Source of the DNA: Zemynaea arenosa
Lineage (GTDB): Bacteria; Pseudomonadota; Gammaproteobacteria; Burkholderiales; Burkholderiaceae_D
Direction: 5' to 3'
Assembly: GCF_004614185.1 (NCBI RefSeq)
Contig: NZ_SPVF01000148.1
Coordinates: 1 to 43,927, forward strand
Length of the DNA: 43,927 nt
Shown: one piece after another, positions 1 to 7,395 of the stretch
Layout: each line of letters starts with the position of its first letter
Position numbering within the stretch: position 1 is the stretch's first letter
The notes under the pieces: model-generated
Databases searched by the model: none
The model's input: only the letters and a program-made list of their open reading frames with translations
Told to the model about the DNA's origin: nothing
Made by a program: the position numbers and the translations under genes

Positions 1-8
1 CATCATGA

Positions 9-179
9 CCACCGCCCGCGTCGAAGAGCTGGACCGCCTGCTTGGCCTGGAGACCCAAGCCCGGCACCGCGGTCACCTGGGTCATCAAGCCGGGCGAAGT
101 GATGAAGGGCACTTGCGAATGGCACCTCGGCAAAATGGCGTTCGACTTGCACAGCTATTTCCTGCACAGCGAGGACTGA
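9..179 (+). pseudogene. 3' end of an unidentified gene, possibly frameshifted
   Basis: The frame ending at the TGA at 177-179 reads as ordinary protein, with a C-terminus containing WVIKPGEVMKGTCEWHLGKM and ending in FLHSED. It has an in-frame stop at 6-8 and no convincing start; the first ATG is at 102. The neighbouring frame from base 5 begins with the protein-like MTTARVEELDRLLGLE but then loses that character. This is what a frameshift near bases 45-60 would produce: a broken gene, or a base error near the window edge. The family was not recognised. Alternatively, a short gene could start at a non-ATG codon such as the TTG at 42. Confidence 0.35.
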
Positions 180-201
180 GCGCCGGCCTGGCCGCGTCCA
201 C

Positions 202-225
202 GATCTAGACAAAGTTTTCTAGATC
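202..225. promoter_or_regulatory. Inverted-repeat operator overlapping the promoter of the BlaI-type gene
   Basis: GATCTAGA (202-209) and TCTAGATC (218-225) form a perfect 8-bp inverted repeat around an 8-bp spacer. The site overlaps a promoter-like pair: TAGACA (206-211), 17 bases, TATGCT (229-234). BlaI/MecI-family repressors bind dyads of this size as dimers and usually control their own gene. Autorepression is therefore the simplest reading, by inference. Confidence 0.6.
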
Positions 226-234
226 CACTATGCT
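206..234 (+). promoter_or_regulatory. Candidate promoter, leaderless, for the BlaI-type gene
   Basis: TAGACA (206-211), a 17-base spacer and TATGCT (229-234) resemble a sigma-70 promoter. Transcription starting 7 bases after the -10 box would begin at the A of the ATG at 241. No Shine-Dalgarno sequence precedes that ATG, which agrees with a leaderless message. Confidence 0.5.
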
Positions 235-240
235 GCCAGC

Positions 241-612
241 ATGCCCTCGCCCCGCAAACCCACCGCCGCCGAGCTCGAACTGCTGCGCATCCTGTGGCAG
301 ATCGGCCCGGCGACGGCCAAGCAAGTCCACCAGGAAGCCGCCGCCGCGCGGCCGGACTCGGCCTACGCCACCGTCCTGCGCGTGCTCCAGGTGATGCATG
401 CGAAGGGCCTGCTGACCCGCGACGAGTCCCAGCGGGCTCACGTGTACGCGCCCGCCCAGCCCCAGGATTCCCTTCAGACCAGCCTGGTCAAGGACCTGAT
501 CCACAAGGCGTTTTCCGGCTCCGGCAAGGAGCTGGTGCTGGCCGCCCTGCGCGGCCACGTGACGGACAAGGAACGCGCCGAGATCGCGCAATTCCTCAAA
601 GACGAGCAATGA
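241..612 (+). CDS. BlaI/MecI/CopY-family transcriptional repressor
   Basis: This 123-residue protein has the size and pattern of the BlaI/MecI/CopY family. The N-terminal winged helix begins with TAAELELLRILWQIGPATAKQV. The recognition region is SAYATVLRVLQVMHAKGLL, close to the family pattern in which the segment around YATV contacts DNA. The C-terminal half is the helical dimerisation part. Family members repress beta-lactamase or copper-export genes and are usually paired with a membrane metalloprotease sensor of the BlaR1/M56 type. No such partner is present downstream here, so the inducing signal is unknown. The stop overlaps the start of the next gene (ATGA), so the two are probably cotranscribed. 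A dyad at 202-225 suggests autoregulation. Confidence 0.9.
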   Translation: MPSPRKPTAAELELLRILWQIGPATAKQVHQEAAAARPDSAYATVLRVLQVMHAKGLLTRDESQRAHVYAPAQPQDSLQTSLVKDLIHKAFSGSGKELVLAALRGHVTDKERAEIAQFLKDEQ

Positions 613-788
613 GCGCCGCGCCCACGGCCGCGCGTCCCGATCCGCGTCCCCAGCCGCCCGTCCAGCCCGATCCGGAAGACTGCTGCCGCAGCGGCTGCAA
701 CCCCTGCGTGTTCGACCTCTATGACGAGGCCCTGGCCCGCTACGAGCGCGAGCTGGCGGCGTGGCGGGCCCGCCACCCGGACGCGTGA
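609..788 (+). CDS. Small oxidoreductase-like domain protein
   Basis: This 59-residue protein has a proline-rich N-terminus followed by DPEDCCRSGCNPCVFDLYDE and ARYERELAAW. The cluster of four cysteines (CCxxxCxxC), then a FDLYDEAL helix, is the signature of the short oxidoreductase-like domain (PF09791), which is found alone in bacteria and at the N-terminus of some eukaryotic proteins. The cysteines could bind metal or take part in redox chemistry; the function is not established. The ATG overlaps the stop of the BlaI-type gene by four bases, so the pair is translationally coupled. The coupling raises the possibility that this protein is the regulated partner of the repressor. Confidence 0.8.
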   Translation: MSAAPTAARPDPRPQPPVQPDPEDCCRSGCNPCVFDLYDEALARYERELAAWRARHPDA

Positions 789-898
789 CGCCGCGCAGGT
801 CTGGACGCCCGCCTGCAAGCGTGCCACGATGGGGCCTCGATCAAAGGCTGCGGCCGAGTTCGCCGCTGGGAATCGCCACCTGCTGAAGGACCGGGGAC

Positions 899-2503
899 AT
901 GCGCCACCGCATCATGCTGGGGTTCACGCTATTGCTGGCGCTGACGGCGGTATTGGCGCTCCCCTGGTTCGCGCTGCAGGAGGCCCGCCGCCAGGCCTAT
1001 AACATCACCGGCGAGATCGCCATGGGCCTGGCGCGCGACGTGTTACACCGCGCCAACGAAACGTCGCGCCAGTCTCTCGTGGCGTTCCAGCGCATGCAGA
1101 AAGTCGCAACCGCACCCTGTTCCTCCGCTGCTGTCGCCGTGATGCAGCAGCTCGACCTCACCTCCACCTACATTCAGGCTGTCGGCTACGCCCACGACGG
1201 GCAGGTGCTGTGCTCGTCCATGGCCAGTGTGCCCATCCGGCTGGGCGCGCCCGCCTTCTACACCGCGCGCGGGTATGCCATCTACGCCGACGTGACCCTC
1301 CTGGAGGCCGGTCACACACCGCTGCTGGCGCTCGGCGGTGGCGACTTCTTCGTGGTCATCCACCGCGACCTGCCGCTCGATACCTGGACCACGGTGCCCG
1401 GCGTGTCGCTGGCCGTTTTTCACCTGGACCGGCCGGTCGGCCAGGGCCCCCTGCTGGCCCATGGCGATGTCAGCCCCTCCTGGGCCGCGCACGTCGCCAG
1501 CCAGACGGCCGGCAGCACGTTCACCGATGCCAAACACCTCGTCGCGGTGCTGCGGTCGCAGGAGTTCCGGTTGTCCGCCGTCGCAGCAGTTCCGATCGGC
1601 TATATGCACGCGCGGGAGCGCGATATCGCGCTGCGGCTGGTTCCAGGTGGCATCCTGGCCGGTATCGCCGTCGCTGCCACCATCCTGCTGCTCGCGCGCC
1701 AGCAGCGCTCACTGGCGGCCGCGCTCAAATATGCCTTGCGGCGCGACGAGTTTTACCTGCAATACCAGCCGATCATCGATCTCGCCAGCGGCCATTGCGT
1801 CGGGGCCGAAGCGCTGCTGCGCTGGCGGCGCCCGAATGGAGAATCGATCGGGCCGGATCTGTTCATTCCTGTGGCCGAGCAGACCGGGATCATCACGCGC
1901 CTCACCGAGCGGGTGCTGGAGCTGATCCAGGCCGATACCGGTGCCTTCCTCGCGCGCGCACCGCATTTCCATATCGCGCTGAATGTCGCGGCCAAGGATT
2001 TCCAGTCCGGCCGCATCGTTCCAATGCTGGACCGTTTTCTGGAGCGCAGCGGCGCCGCACCGTCCAACCTGACTGTGGAAATCACGGAACGGACCGTGGT
2101 CGATCTCGAGAAAGCGCGCGGCGTGCTGCTGCAATTGCGCGCGCGCGGCATTGCAGTGTCGCTGGATGATTTCGGCACCGGCTACTCCAGCCTGTCGTAC
2201 CTGGAAGCGCTGGATGTCGACCACCTGAAAATCGACCGCTCCTTCATCGAAGCCATCGGCACCCGCGCGCCCACCAGCCAGGTCGTGCAGCACATCATCG
2301 CGATGGCGCGCACGCTCAAGCTGTGCATGGTGGCGGAAGGGGTGGAAAGCCAGGCCCAGGCGGACTTCCTCGAAACCCACGGCGTCCAGTACGCGCAGGG
2401 CTGGCTGTTCGGCAAGCCGATGGCGTTCAACGAACTCACCGAAACCTACCGCATGTGGGAGCCGCCCAAGGTCCGTTCCGGCGAACGCAGCCACCGCGAG
2501 TGA
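899..2503 (+). CDS. CSS-motif EAL-domain cyclic-di-GMP phosphodiesterase
   Basis: This 534-residue inner-membrane protein would hydrolyse c-di-GMP. Transmembrane segments lie at about 5-25 and 247-268 and enclose a periplasmic region with CSS triplets at 74-76 and 105-107, the hallmark of the CSS-motif sensor domain. In relatives those cysteines respond to the periplasmic redox state. The cytoplasmic EAL domain (about 275-515) looks catalytically complete: EALLRW at 304, an Asn at 362 in LNVAAKDF, Glu at 394 and 397 in EITE, DDFGTGYSS at 423-431, KIDRSFI at 444, AEGVES at 479 and Gln500 before GWLFGKP. There is no GGDEF domain. AAGGA lies 8 bases before the ATG. The gene is apparently monocistronic. 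Confidence 0.95.
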   Translation: MRHRIMLGFTLLLALTAVLALPWFALQEARRQAYNITGEIAMGLARDVLHRANETSRQSLVAFQRMQKVATAPCSSAAVAVMQQLDLTSTYIQAVGYAHDGQVLCSSMASVPIRLGAPAFYTARGYAIYADVTLLEAGHTPLLALGGGDFFVVIHRDLPLDTWTTVPGVSLAVFHLDRPVGQGPLLAHGDVSPSWAAHVASQTAGSTFTDAKHLVAVLRSQEFRLSAVAAVPIGYMHARERDIALRLVPGGILAGIAVAATILLLARQQRSLAAALKYALRRDEFYLQYQPIIDLASGHCVGAEALLRWRRPNGESIGPDLFIPVAEQTGIITRLTERVLELIQADTGAFLARAPHFHIALNVAAKDFQSGRIVPMLDRFLERSGAAPSNLTVEITERTVVDLEKARGVLLQLRARGIAVSLDDFGTGYSSLSYLEALDVDHLKIDRSFIEAIGTRAPTSQVVQHIIAMARTLKLCMVAEGVESQAQADFLETHGVQYAQGWLFGKPMAFNELTETYRMWEPPKVRSGERSHRE

Positions 2504-2728
2504 CCCTGGCGGCGGACAAGACCGCACCGCTGCCCTGTTGGCCTTTTGTACACGCGAGTGCGACATACATGCCGCATGCGTGGCACATCCATAGTGGAAT
2601 CCGCCCCGGACCGCGGCGCTTGTCCTGCCCCATGCCTTCTGGCCCAGGCCCACGATTGAGGAAGGTCCAATTTTTGCTCCGGATTGAGGGACGCCGTGAC
2701 CACGGAGCCCACCTCAAGGAGAAGCAAC

Positions 2729-3328
2729 ATGAAAAGACTGTTGACTGTGCTCGCGCTGGCTTTGGCGGCCTCGGGCGCGCAGGCGGCCACCACCACCTTC
2801 CGCTCCACCATGAGCGGCCCGGCGGAAGGGACGCCGAACGCGTCGCCCGGCTATGGCGTCGCCACCATCGTGCTGGACGACACCGCGAACACGCTGTCAC
2901 TGGATATCCCGTTCACCGACCTGTTGGCGGGTACGACCGCAGCGCACATCCACTGCTGCACCGCCGATCCGCTGACTGGCACGGCGGCGGTGGCCACCAC
3001 GCTGCCGGCCTTTGCGGATTTCCCGCTGGGCGTGACCTCCGGCCACTACACGCACACGCTGGACCTGCTCGACCCGGTCAGCTACAACCCGTCCTTCATC
3101 ACCGCGCACGGGGGCACGGTCGACACGGCCGAGGCGGCGCTGATCGCGGGCATGCTCGCCAATGAGTCCTATCTCAATCTCCATACCTCGCTGTATCCCG
3201 GCGGTGAGATCCGCGGCTTCCTGGTGGAGCTGCAGTCGCCGGTGCCGGAACCGGGCATGGCGTGGATGATGTGGTCGGGATTGGCGGCAGTCGGTGTAGC
3301 CGGTTGGCTGCGGGGCCGCCGCGGCTGA
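2729..3328 (+). CDS. CHRD-domain protein with PEP-CTERM sorting signal
   Basis: This 199-residue exported protein has a signal peptide (MKRLLTVLALALAASGAQA), a CHRD domain (about 24-170, including AAHIHC, SGHYTHTLDL and a final SYLNLHTSLYPGGEIRG) and a PEP-CTERM tail: VPEPG, a hydrophobic stretch and a terminal RGRRG. PEP-CTERM proteins are processed by exosortase and are often linked to exopolysaccharide; no exosortase lies in this window. CHRD domains are found in chordin and in many bacterial exported proteins; their bacterial role is not known. The ATG at 2729 is chosen over upstream in-frame codons because AAGGAG (2717-2722) precedes it and a signal peptide follows directly. Adjacent cysteines (HCCT) at about residue 72 are unusual. 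Confidence 0.92.
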   Translation: MKRLLTVLALALAASGAQAATTTFRSTMSGPAEGTPNASPGYGVATIVLDDTANTLSLDIPFTDLLAGTTAAHIHCCTADPLTGTAAVATTLPAFADFPLGVTSGHYTHTLDLLDPVSYNPSFITAHGGTVDTAEAALIAGMLANESYLNLHTSLYPGGEIRGFLVELQSPVPEPGMAWMMWSGLAAVGVAGWLRGRRG

Positions 3329-3379
3329 TCGCGGTGCGGGCCGGTTGAAGCGCGTCGGCCGGCTGGCCCGTCGCCGAGC

Positions 3380-4276
3380 TTAGCCGTCCGCGCGAGCAAC
3401 GCTTGCCAGGCGCGCCCAGGCGGGAAGCGCTGCGCGCCAGAACGCGTCCAGGGACGCCTGCGCTTCCATCGGCAGCCGGAGCAAGCGTGCGGTCTCGTTG
3501 AGGACGGCCAGCGCGCCGGCGTCATCGCGCACCTCGATCGCGGCCGCGCCCGTTTGCTTGGACAGCTTTTCACCCTCGGCATTGCACACCACCGGCACAT
3601 GCAGGTAGCGCGGCGTCGGCACGCCCAGCAGACGCTGCAGGAAGATCTGGCGCGGTGTGGAATCGATCAGGTCGGCGCCACGGACCACGTCGGTCACGCC
3701 CTGCAGCGCATCGTCCACCACGACAGCCAGCTGATAGGCCCAGAACCCATCGGCCCGCTTGAGTACGAAGTCGCCCGACTCCGAAGCCAGCCGCTGCGCT
3801 ACATGACCCGCCATGCGGTCCTCGAAATCGATCACGTCATACGGCGCATCGGGCACCCGCACGCGCAGGCTGCGCGCGGTCTTGCCGGGGCCGAGGCCGT
3901 AGCGGCAGGTGCCGGGGTAGATCGCCGAGCCATCCGGTGCCAGCCCGAGCTGCGAATCGGCGATCTCGCGCCGGTTGCAGCCACAGGGGTAGGTGCTGTC
4001 CGCCAGCTGGTCGAAGGCCTGCTGGTACAGCGCCTTGCGCTGGCTCTGCCACACGACCTCGCCGTCCCAGTGCATCTGCAGCTTGCCCAGCAGGTCCAGG
4101 ATCGCCCGGTCCGCGCCTGCAACCGCGCGCGCCTCATCCACGTCCTCGATCCGCACCAGCCATCGCCCGCCATACGCACGCGCATCCAGGAAACTGGCGA
4201 GCGCAGCCACCAGCGAGCCCGCATGCAGCGGGCCAGTCGGAGACGGGGCAAAGCGCCCCACGTACTGCGGGTTCAC
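3380..4276 (-). CDS. gluQ: Glutamyl-Q tRNA(Asp) synthetase
   Basis: This 298-residue truncated glutamyl-tRNA synthetase homologue lacks the anticodon-binding domain. Relatives attach glutamate to the queuosine of tRNA(Asp). [14 protein letters not shown] near the N-terminus is the class I HIGH-type motif, and EKLSKQ near residue 240 is the KMSKS equivalent. Zinc-site cysteines lie in PCGCNRRE and GTCRYG. The start is taken as the GTG at 4276, four residues before YVGRFAPSP; that GTG overlaps the stop of the upstream NTF2-like gene (GTGA), so the two are translationally coupled. An upstream in-frame extension runs through that gene and is not credible. The gene converges with the CHRD gene across 51 bases. 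Confidence 0.95.
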   Translation of the reverse strand: MNPQYVGRFAPSPTGPLHAGSLVAALASFLDARAYGGRWLVRIEDVDEARAVAGADRAILDLLGKLQMHWDGEVVWQSQRKALYQQAFDQLADSTYPCGCNRREIADSQLGLAPDGSAIYPGTCRYGLGPGKTARSLRVRVPDAPYDVIDFEDRMAGHVAQRLASESGDFVLKRADGFWAYQLAVVVDDALQGVTDVVRGADLIDSTPRQIFLQRLLGVPTPRYLHVPVVCNAEGEKLSKQTGAAAIEVRDDAGALAVLNETARLLRLPMEAQASLDAFWRAALPAWARLASVARADG

Positions 4277-4764
4277 TTGGTCGCGGCGGGCTTCGCTTCG
4301 TGTGCCTGGATCAGGCTGGTGACCTGCTTGCCCAGCTCGTTTGGCACCGCCATCGACAGCTGGTAGTGCTCGATCTGGAAGCCCTTGGCCGTGCGCCGGA
4401 TGACACCGCTGGCCTGGCACGGTCCCATCTGTGTATCGAGCAGCTCGTCGAACCAGATCACACTGCGGTCCGGCGCCCAGTACACATTGCGCTTGACCGC
4501 CTTGAACGACCAGGCCGAGCCGCGCGCGAAATAGGGCTTGGCCCAGGCGCGGAATTCCTCGCGGTGCCACAGCTCGGTCTTGTCCGTGCCGATGTACACA
4601 CCATCCGGCGCGATCTTGTCGAAGTAGGCCGGACGCGCATGGGCTGCATCGTCATGCCACTGGTCGATGAAGGCGCCGACTTGCTGCTTCAGTTCAGCGT
4701 CGGTCTGGGCCGCGGCCGTAAAACACGCGGCGGAAAGACAACAGGCGAGAAGGAATCTTTTCAT
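4273..4764 (-). CDS. Exported NTF2/SnoaL-like protein
   Basis: This 163-residue protein has a signal peptide ([20 protein letters not shown]) and a single NTF2-like (SnoaL_3 / DUF4440 type) fold. Typical features are an N-terminal helix ([17 protein letters not shown]), then [20 protein letters not shown], a mid-domain [19 protein letters not shown] and the C-terminal strand [14 protein letters not shown]. Such domains bind small hydrophobic ligands or act as accessory subunits; this sequence does not show which. It precedes gluQ with a 4-base overlap although the two have no obvious shared job. It is divergent from the porin gene across 50 bases, and a TACAAT box on this strand at 4772-4777 lies only 7 bases before the ATG. 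Confidence 0.82.
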   Translation of the reverse strand: MKRFLLACCLSAACFTAAAQTDAELKQQVGAFIDQWHDDAAHARPAYFDKIAPDGVYIGTDKTELWHREEFRAWAKPYFARGSAWSFKAVKRNVYWAPDRSVIWFDELLDTQMGPCQASGVIRRTAKGFQIEHYQLSMAVPNELGKQVTSLIQAHEAKPAATK

Positions 4765-4771
4765 GCCGTTG

Positions 4772-4799
4772 ATTGTACCCCTGTGGAGGCTCCTATAAT
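4772..4799. promoter_or_regulatory. Overlapping divergent -10 boxes between the NTF2-like and porin genes
   Basis: On the plus strand TATAAT (4794-4799) would start transcription near 4806, giving the porin a leader of about 9 bases. On the minus strand TACAAT (bases 4777 to 4772) would start the NTF2-like gene at or within a base or two of its ATG at 4764. Neither has a strong -35 box or a Shine-Dalgarno sequence. The whole intergenic gap is only 50 bases, so the two promoters must interfere. Confidence 0.45.
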
Positions 4800-4814
4800 C
4801 CTTTCCTCAACCAT

Positions 4815-5861
4815 ATGAAGACGATTCCTACCTCTCTGCTGTGCGCACTGCTGCTCGGTGTCAGTACACTGGCCATCGCGCAGACGGCCACCAGCGCCAC
4901 GGCCGCCCCGCGCGCGCCGGGCAACGTCCAGGTGTACGGCATTCTGGACATGTACGTGGGCCGTTCGGACAATTCCGGCGCCCCGCGCGCCACCACCGTC
5001 GTCAACAGCGGCGGCCTGAGCACCTCGTTCTGGGGCCTGCGCGGCACGGAAGACCTCGGCCACGGGCTGCGCGCCGTGTTCGCGCTGGAGAGTTTCGTGC
5101 GGCTGGACACCGGCGACTTCGGCCGCCTGCCCGGCGACCCGCTGTTCTCCCGTAACGCCTACGTCGGCCTGGCCGACAGCTGGGGTGAGCTGCGCCTCGG
5201 CCGCCAGAGCGCCGCCGTGTGGCTGGCCGCGATTGCCTTCAATCCCTTTGGCGCCTCGACCCGCTTCTCGCCGTTGCAGACGCAGTTGTGGACCCCGCCC
5301 TACGGGATCAACATCGCCGCCGACACGGGCTGGGCCAACACCCTCGGTTACACCTCGCCCACCGCCCACGGCGTCACGGTGCGCGCGCAGTATGGCCTCG
5401 GAGAAGTGCAGTCCGGCCGCAACAACGCCGCCGTCTCGGCGACGTGGATGTCCGGGCCCGCCGGCCTTGTGCTGGCCGCGCAAAAGGTGGAGGCCGGCCC
5501 CGGCATCACGCCCGCCGCGCCGAGCCAGACCACCTGGCTGGCCGGTGTCTCGTACGACCTCAAGGTCGCCAAGCTGTATGCGACCTGGGATCGCAACCGC
5601 TCCGCCGGCACGGAACGCCGCACCCGCACGGGCCAGATCGGCGCCACCGTCCCCTTCGGCCGCGGCAACCTGCTGCTGTCCTGGGCCCACACGCGCGACA
5701 AGTCGCGCACCGTGGCGCCCTACCACCGCAACTCCGCCGCCATCGGCTACGACTACGCCATCTCGCCGCGCACCGGGCTGTACGCGGTGGCCCTGTACGA
5801 CAAGACCACGGTGGCCCGCAGCGGCACCACCTGGGCCACCGGCATCCGCTTGCGCTACTAG
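4815..5861 (+). CDS. Gram-negative general porin
   Basis: This 348-residue outer-membrane protein belongs to the betaproteobacterial porin family. A signal peptide (MKTIPTSLLCALLLGVSTLAIAQ) is followed by the conserved first strand VQVYGILDMYVGRS, then SFWGLRGTEDLGHGLRAVFALE and SRNAYVGLADSWGELRLGRQ, which are standard in this trimeric family. The chain ends in a C-terminal aromatic beta-signal (GIRLRY). It would form a diffusion channel for small hydrophilic solutes. The ATG at 4815 is preferred to an in-frame ATG at 4773 because it begins the signal peptide and lies downstream of TATAAT. Confidence 0.95.
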   Translation: MKTIPTSLLCALLLGVSTLAIAQTATSATAAPRAPGNVQVYGILDMYVGRSDNSGAPRATTVVNSGGLSTSFWGLRGTEDLGHGLRAVFALESFVRLDTGDFGRLPGDPLFSRNAYVGLADSWGELRLGRQSAAVWLAAIAFNPFGASTRFSPLQTQLWTPPYGINIAADTGWANTLGYTSPTAHGVTVRAQYGLGEVQSGRNNAAVSATWMSGPAGLVLAAQKVEAGPGITPAAPSQTTWLAGVSYDLKVAKLYATWDRNRSAGTERRTRTGQIGATVPFGRGNLLLSWAHTRDKSRTVAPYHRNSAAIGYDYAISPRTGLYAVALYDKTTVARSGTTWATGIRLRY

Positions 5862-5907
5862 TCCCGCGCGGGCAGAATGGCGGGCCAGCAACATTGCCCA
5901 AACCGCC

Positions 5908-7395
5908 ATGACGATCACCCGTGCAGTCCTCGCTCCCGCTGTCCTAGCCATCGCGGCCATTCCCACCGTGGCCAGGGGCGAAGGCTGCAAATACCTGACC
6001 ATCGCCGAGCTGCCCGTCACCTACACGGGGGCCGGCCTGCAGCCTGCGGTCGAGGGCAAGATCAACGGCAAGCCGGCCGCCATGCTGATCGACACTGGCT
6101 CCACGTGGACCCTGATCACGCCCACCGCCGTGGGCACCTATGGCTTGTCGCAGCGCGCGAGCGGCGAATATGTGACCGGCATTGGCGGCCGTAGCCGGGT
6201 GTATCAAAGCCGCGTCGCGGACTTTTCCATCGGGCCCGTCACCGTACACAACCGCTGGCTGCGCGTGCTGGGCGAGATGGCGGGCGAGCCCTCCTATGCC
6301 GCGATCATCGGCAGCGACTTCTGGATGCAGGCCGACTTCGAGCTGGTGCTGTCCGAGAAAAAGCTTCGCTTCTTCAAGCCCCAGTCCTGTGACCGCACGG
6401 TCTTCCTCGGCTACTGGGACCAGAACGCGATGGTCATTCCACTGGAAGCGCCGGGTCAGGACCCGCGCCCGCACGTCATGGTCAAGGTGAACGGAGGCGA
6501 AGTGCAAGCCGTGATCGACAGCGGCGCCACGTACTCGGTCCTGTCCAAGGCGGCCGCCTCGCGCATCGGCCTGAACCCGGAAGAGCTGCCGCTCGAGCTG
6601 TCCGGCTTCGCTCAGGGCGCGGGCGCGGACCGGGTGCGCAGCTATCGTGTGCGCGCCACCGTCAGCATCGGCGACGAGACCATCCGCCACGCGCGCCTGC
6701 AGGTGTCTTCCGACAGCCAAAGCTTCGGCAGCGGCGCCGAGATGCTGCTGGGGCAGGACTGGCTGCGCGCCCACCGCGTGCTGTTCGCGAGCAGCCAGCA
6801 AAAGCTCTACTTCACCTATAACGGCATCGAGCCGTTCGAGCAGACTGGCGAGCCGTGGTACGCCGCCGAAGCGCAGGGCGGCAACGCGGACGCCCAAGTC
6901 CTCATGGGGCGGCGCGAGGATACGCGCAAGCATCCGGATGATGCGCGGGCCTGGTTCGCCAAGGCTGCCGCCCAGGGCAACCCGCGCGCCAACGAGATCC
7001 TCGCCGTCCGCGCCCTCGCTGCCAACCGGCAGGATGAAGCCGAAGCCTACCTGCGCGCGACCCTGGCCGCGCAACCGGCCAACGGCCAGGCGGCGCTGCT
7101 GCTGTACACCGTGCAGGCCGCGCAACAGCATCAGGACGCCGGCGCGCAGACGCTGCGCACCTGGATGGAGAAAGCGCCCAGGGAGTCATGGATTCGCCCC
7201 GTCGCCCAGTTCTACCTGGGCCAGGCCAGCGAGCAGGATGCCCTCAAGTCCGCCGGCACCGATGAAGACCGTGTATGCACCGTGCATGACCTGGTCGCGC
7301 GCTGGCATGCCGTGAACAAGGACGCGGCGCGGGCTGCTGCGGTGCGCGCGGCTGGCCAGCCGGCATGCGCAGCGATCAAGCGGGGCTTGCTGTGA
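5908..7395 (+). CDS. Exported double-domain retropepsin-like aspartic protease with Sel1/TPR tail
   Basis: This 495-residue protein has a signal sequence (about 1-24), two retropepsin-like aspartic protease domains and a C-terminal helical-repeat region. The catalytic triplets are DTG at 62-64 (AAMLIDTGSTWTLI) and DSG at 204-206 (AVIDSGATYSVL). Each domain ends in a conserved hydrophobic stretch: IIGSDFWMQADF at about 134 and MLLGQDWLRAHRVLF at about 279. Because both aspartates sit on one chain, the protein could form a complete active site without dimerising, as pepsin does. Residues from about 315 contain Sel1/TPR-like units (AEAQGGNADAQVLMG, ARAWFAKAAAQGNPRANEIL), suggesting a protein-binding tail. 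Paired cysteines (GEGCKY, QSCDRT, and two near the C-terminus) suit a periplasmic location. It overlaps its paralogue by 4 bases. Substrate unknown. Confidence 0.85.
   Translation: MTITRAVLAPAVLAIAAIPTVARGEGCKYLTIAELPVTYTGAGLQPAVEGKINGKPAAMLIDTGSTWTLITPTAVGTYGLSQRASGEYVTGIGGRSRVYQSRVADFSIGPVTVHNRWLRVLGEMAGEPSYAAIIGSDFWMQADFELVLSEKKLRFFKPQSCDRTVFLGYWDQNAMVIPLEAPGQDPRPHVMVKVNGGEVQAVIDSGATYSVLSKAAASRIGLNPEELPLELSGFAQGAGADRVRSYRVRATVSIGDETIRHARLQVSSDSQSFGSGAEMLLGQDWLRAHRVLFASSQQKLYFTYNGIEPFEQTGEPWYAAEAQGGNADAQVLMGRREDTRKHPDDARAWFAKAAAQGNPRANEILAVRALAANRQDEAEAYLRATLAAQPANGQAALLLYTVQAAQQHQDAGAQTLRTWMEKAPRESWIRPVAQFYLGQASEQDALKSAGTDEDRVCTVHDLVARWHAVNKDAARAAAVRAAGQPACAAIKRGLL

Noticed and set aside
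2582..2595. Sigma-54 promoter upstream of the PEP-CTERM gene
   Set aside because: A GG-N10-GT arrangement is present but lacks the required GC at -12, and the surrounding bases do not match the consensus.
2654..2689. Direct repeat GATTGAGG upstream of the CHRD gene as a regulator site
   Set aside because: The repeat is only eight bases with a 28-base spacing and no link to a known site; I could not separate it from chance.
3329..3379. Terminator between the CHRD gene and gluQ
   Set aside because: The GC-rich stem is broken and has no T tract on either strand.
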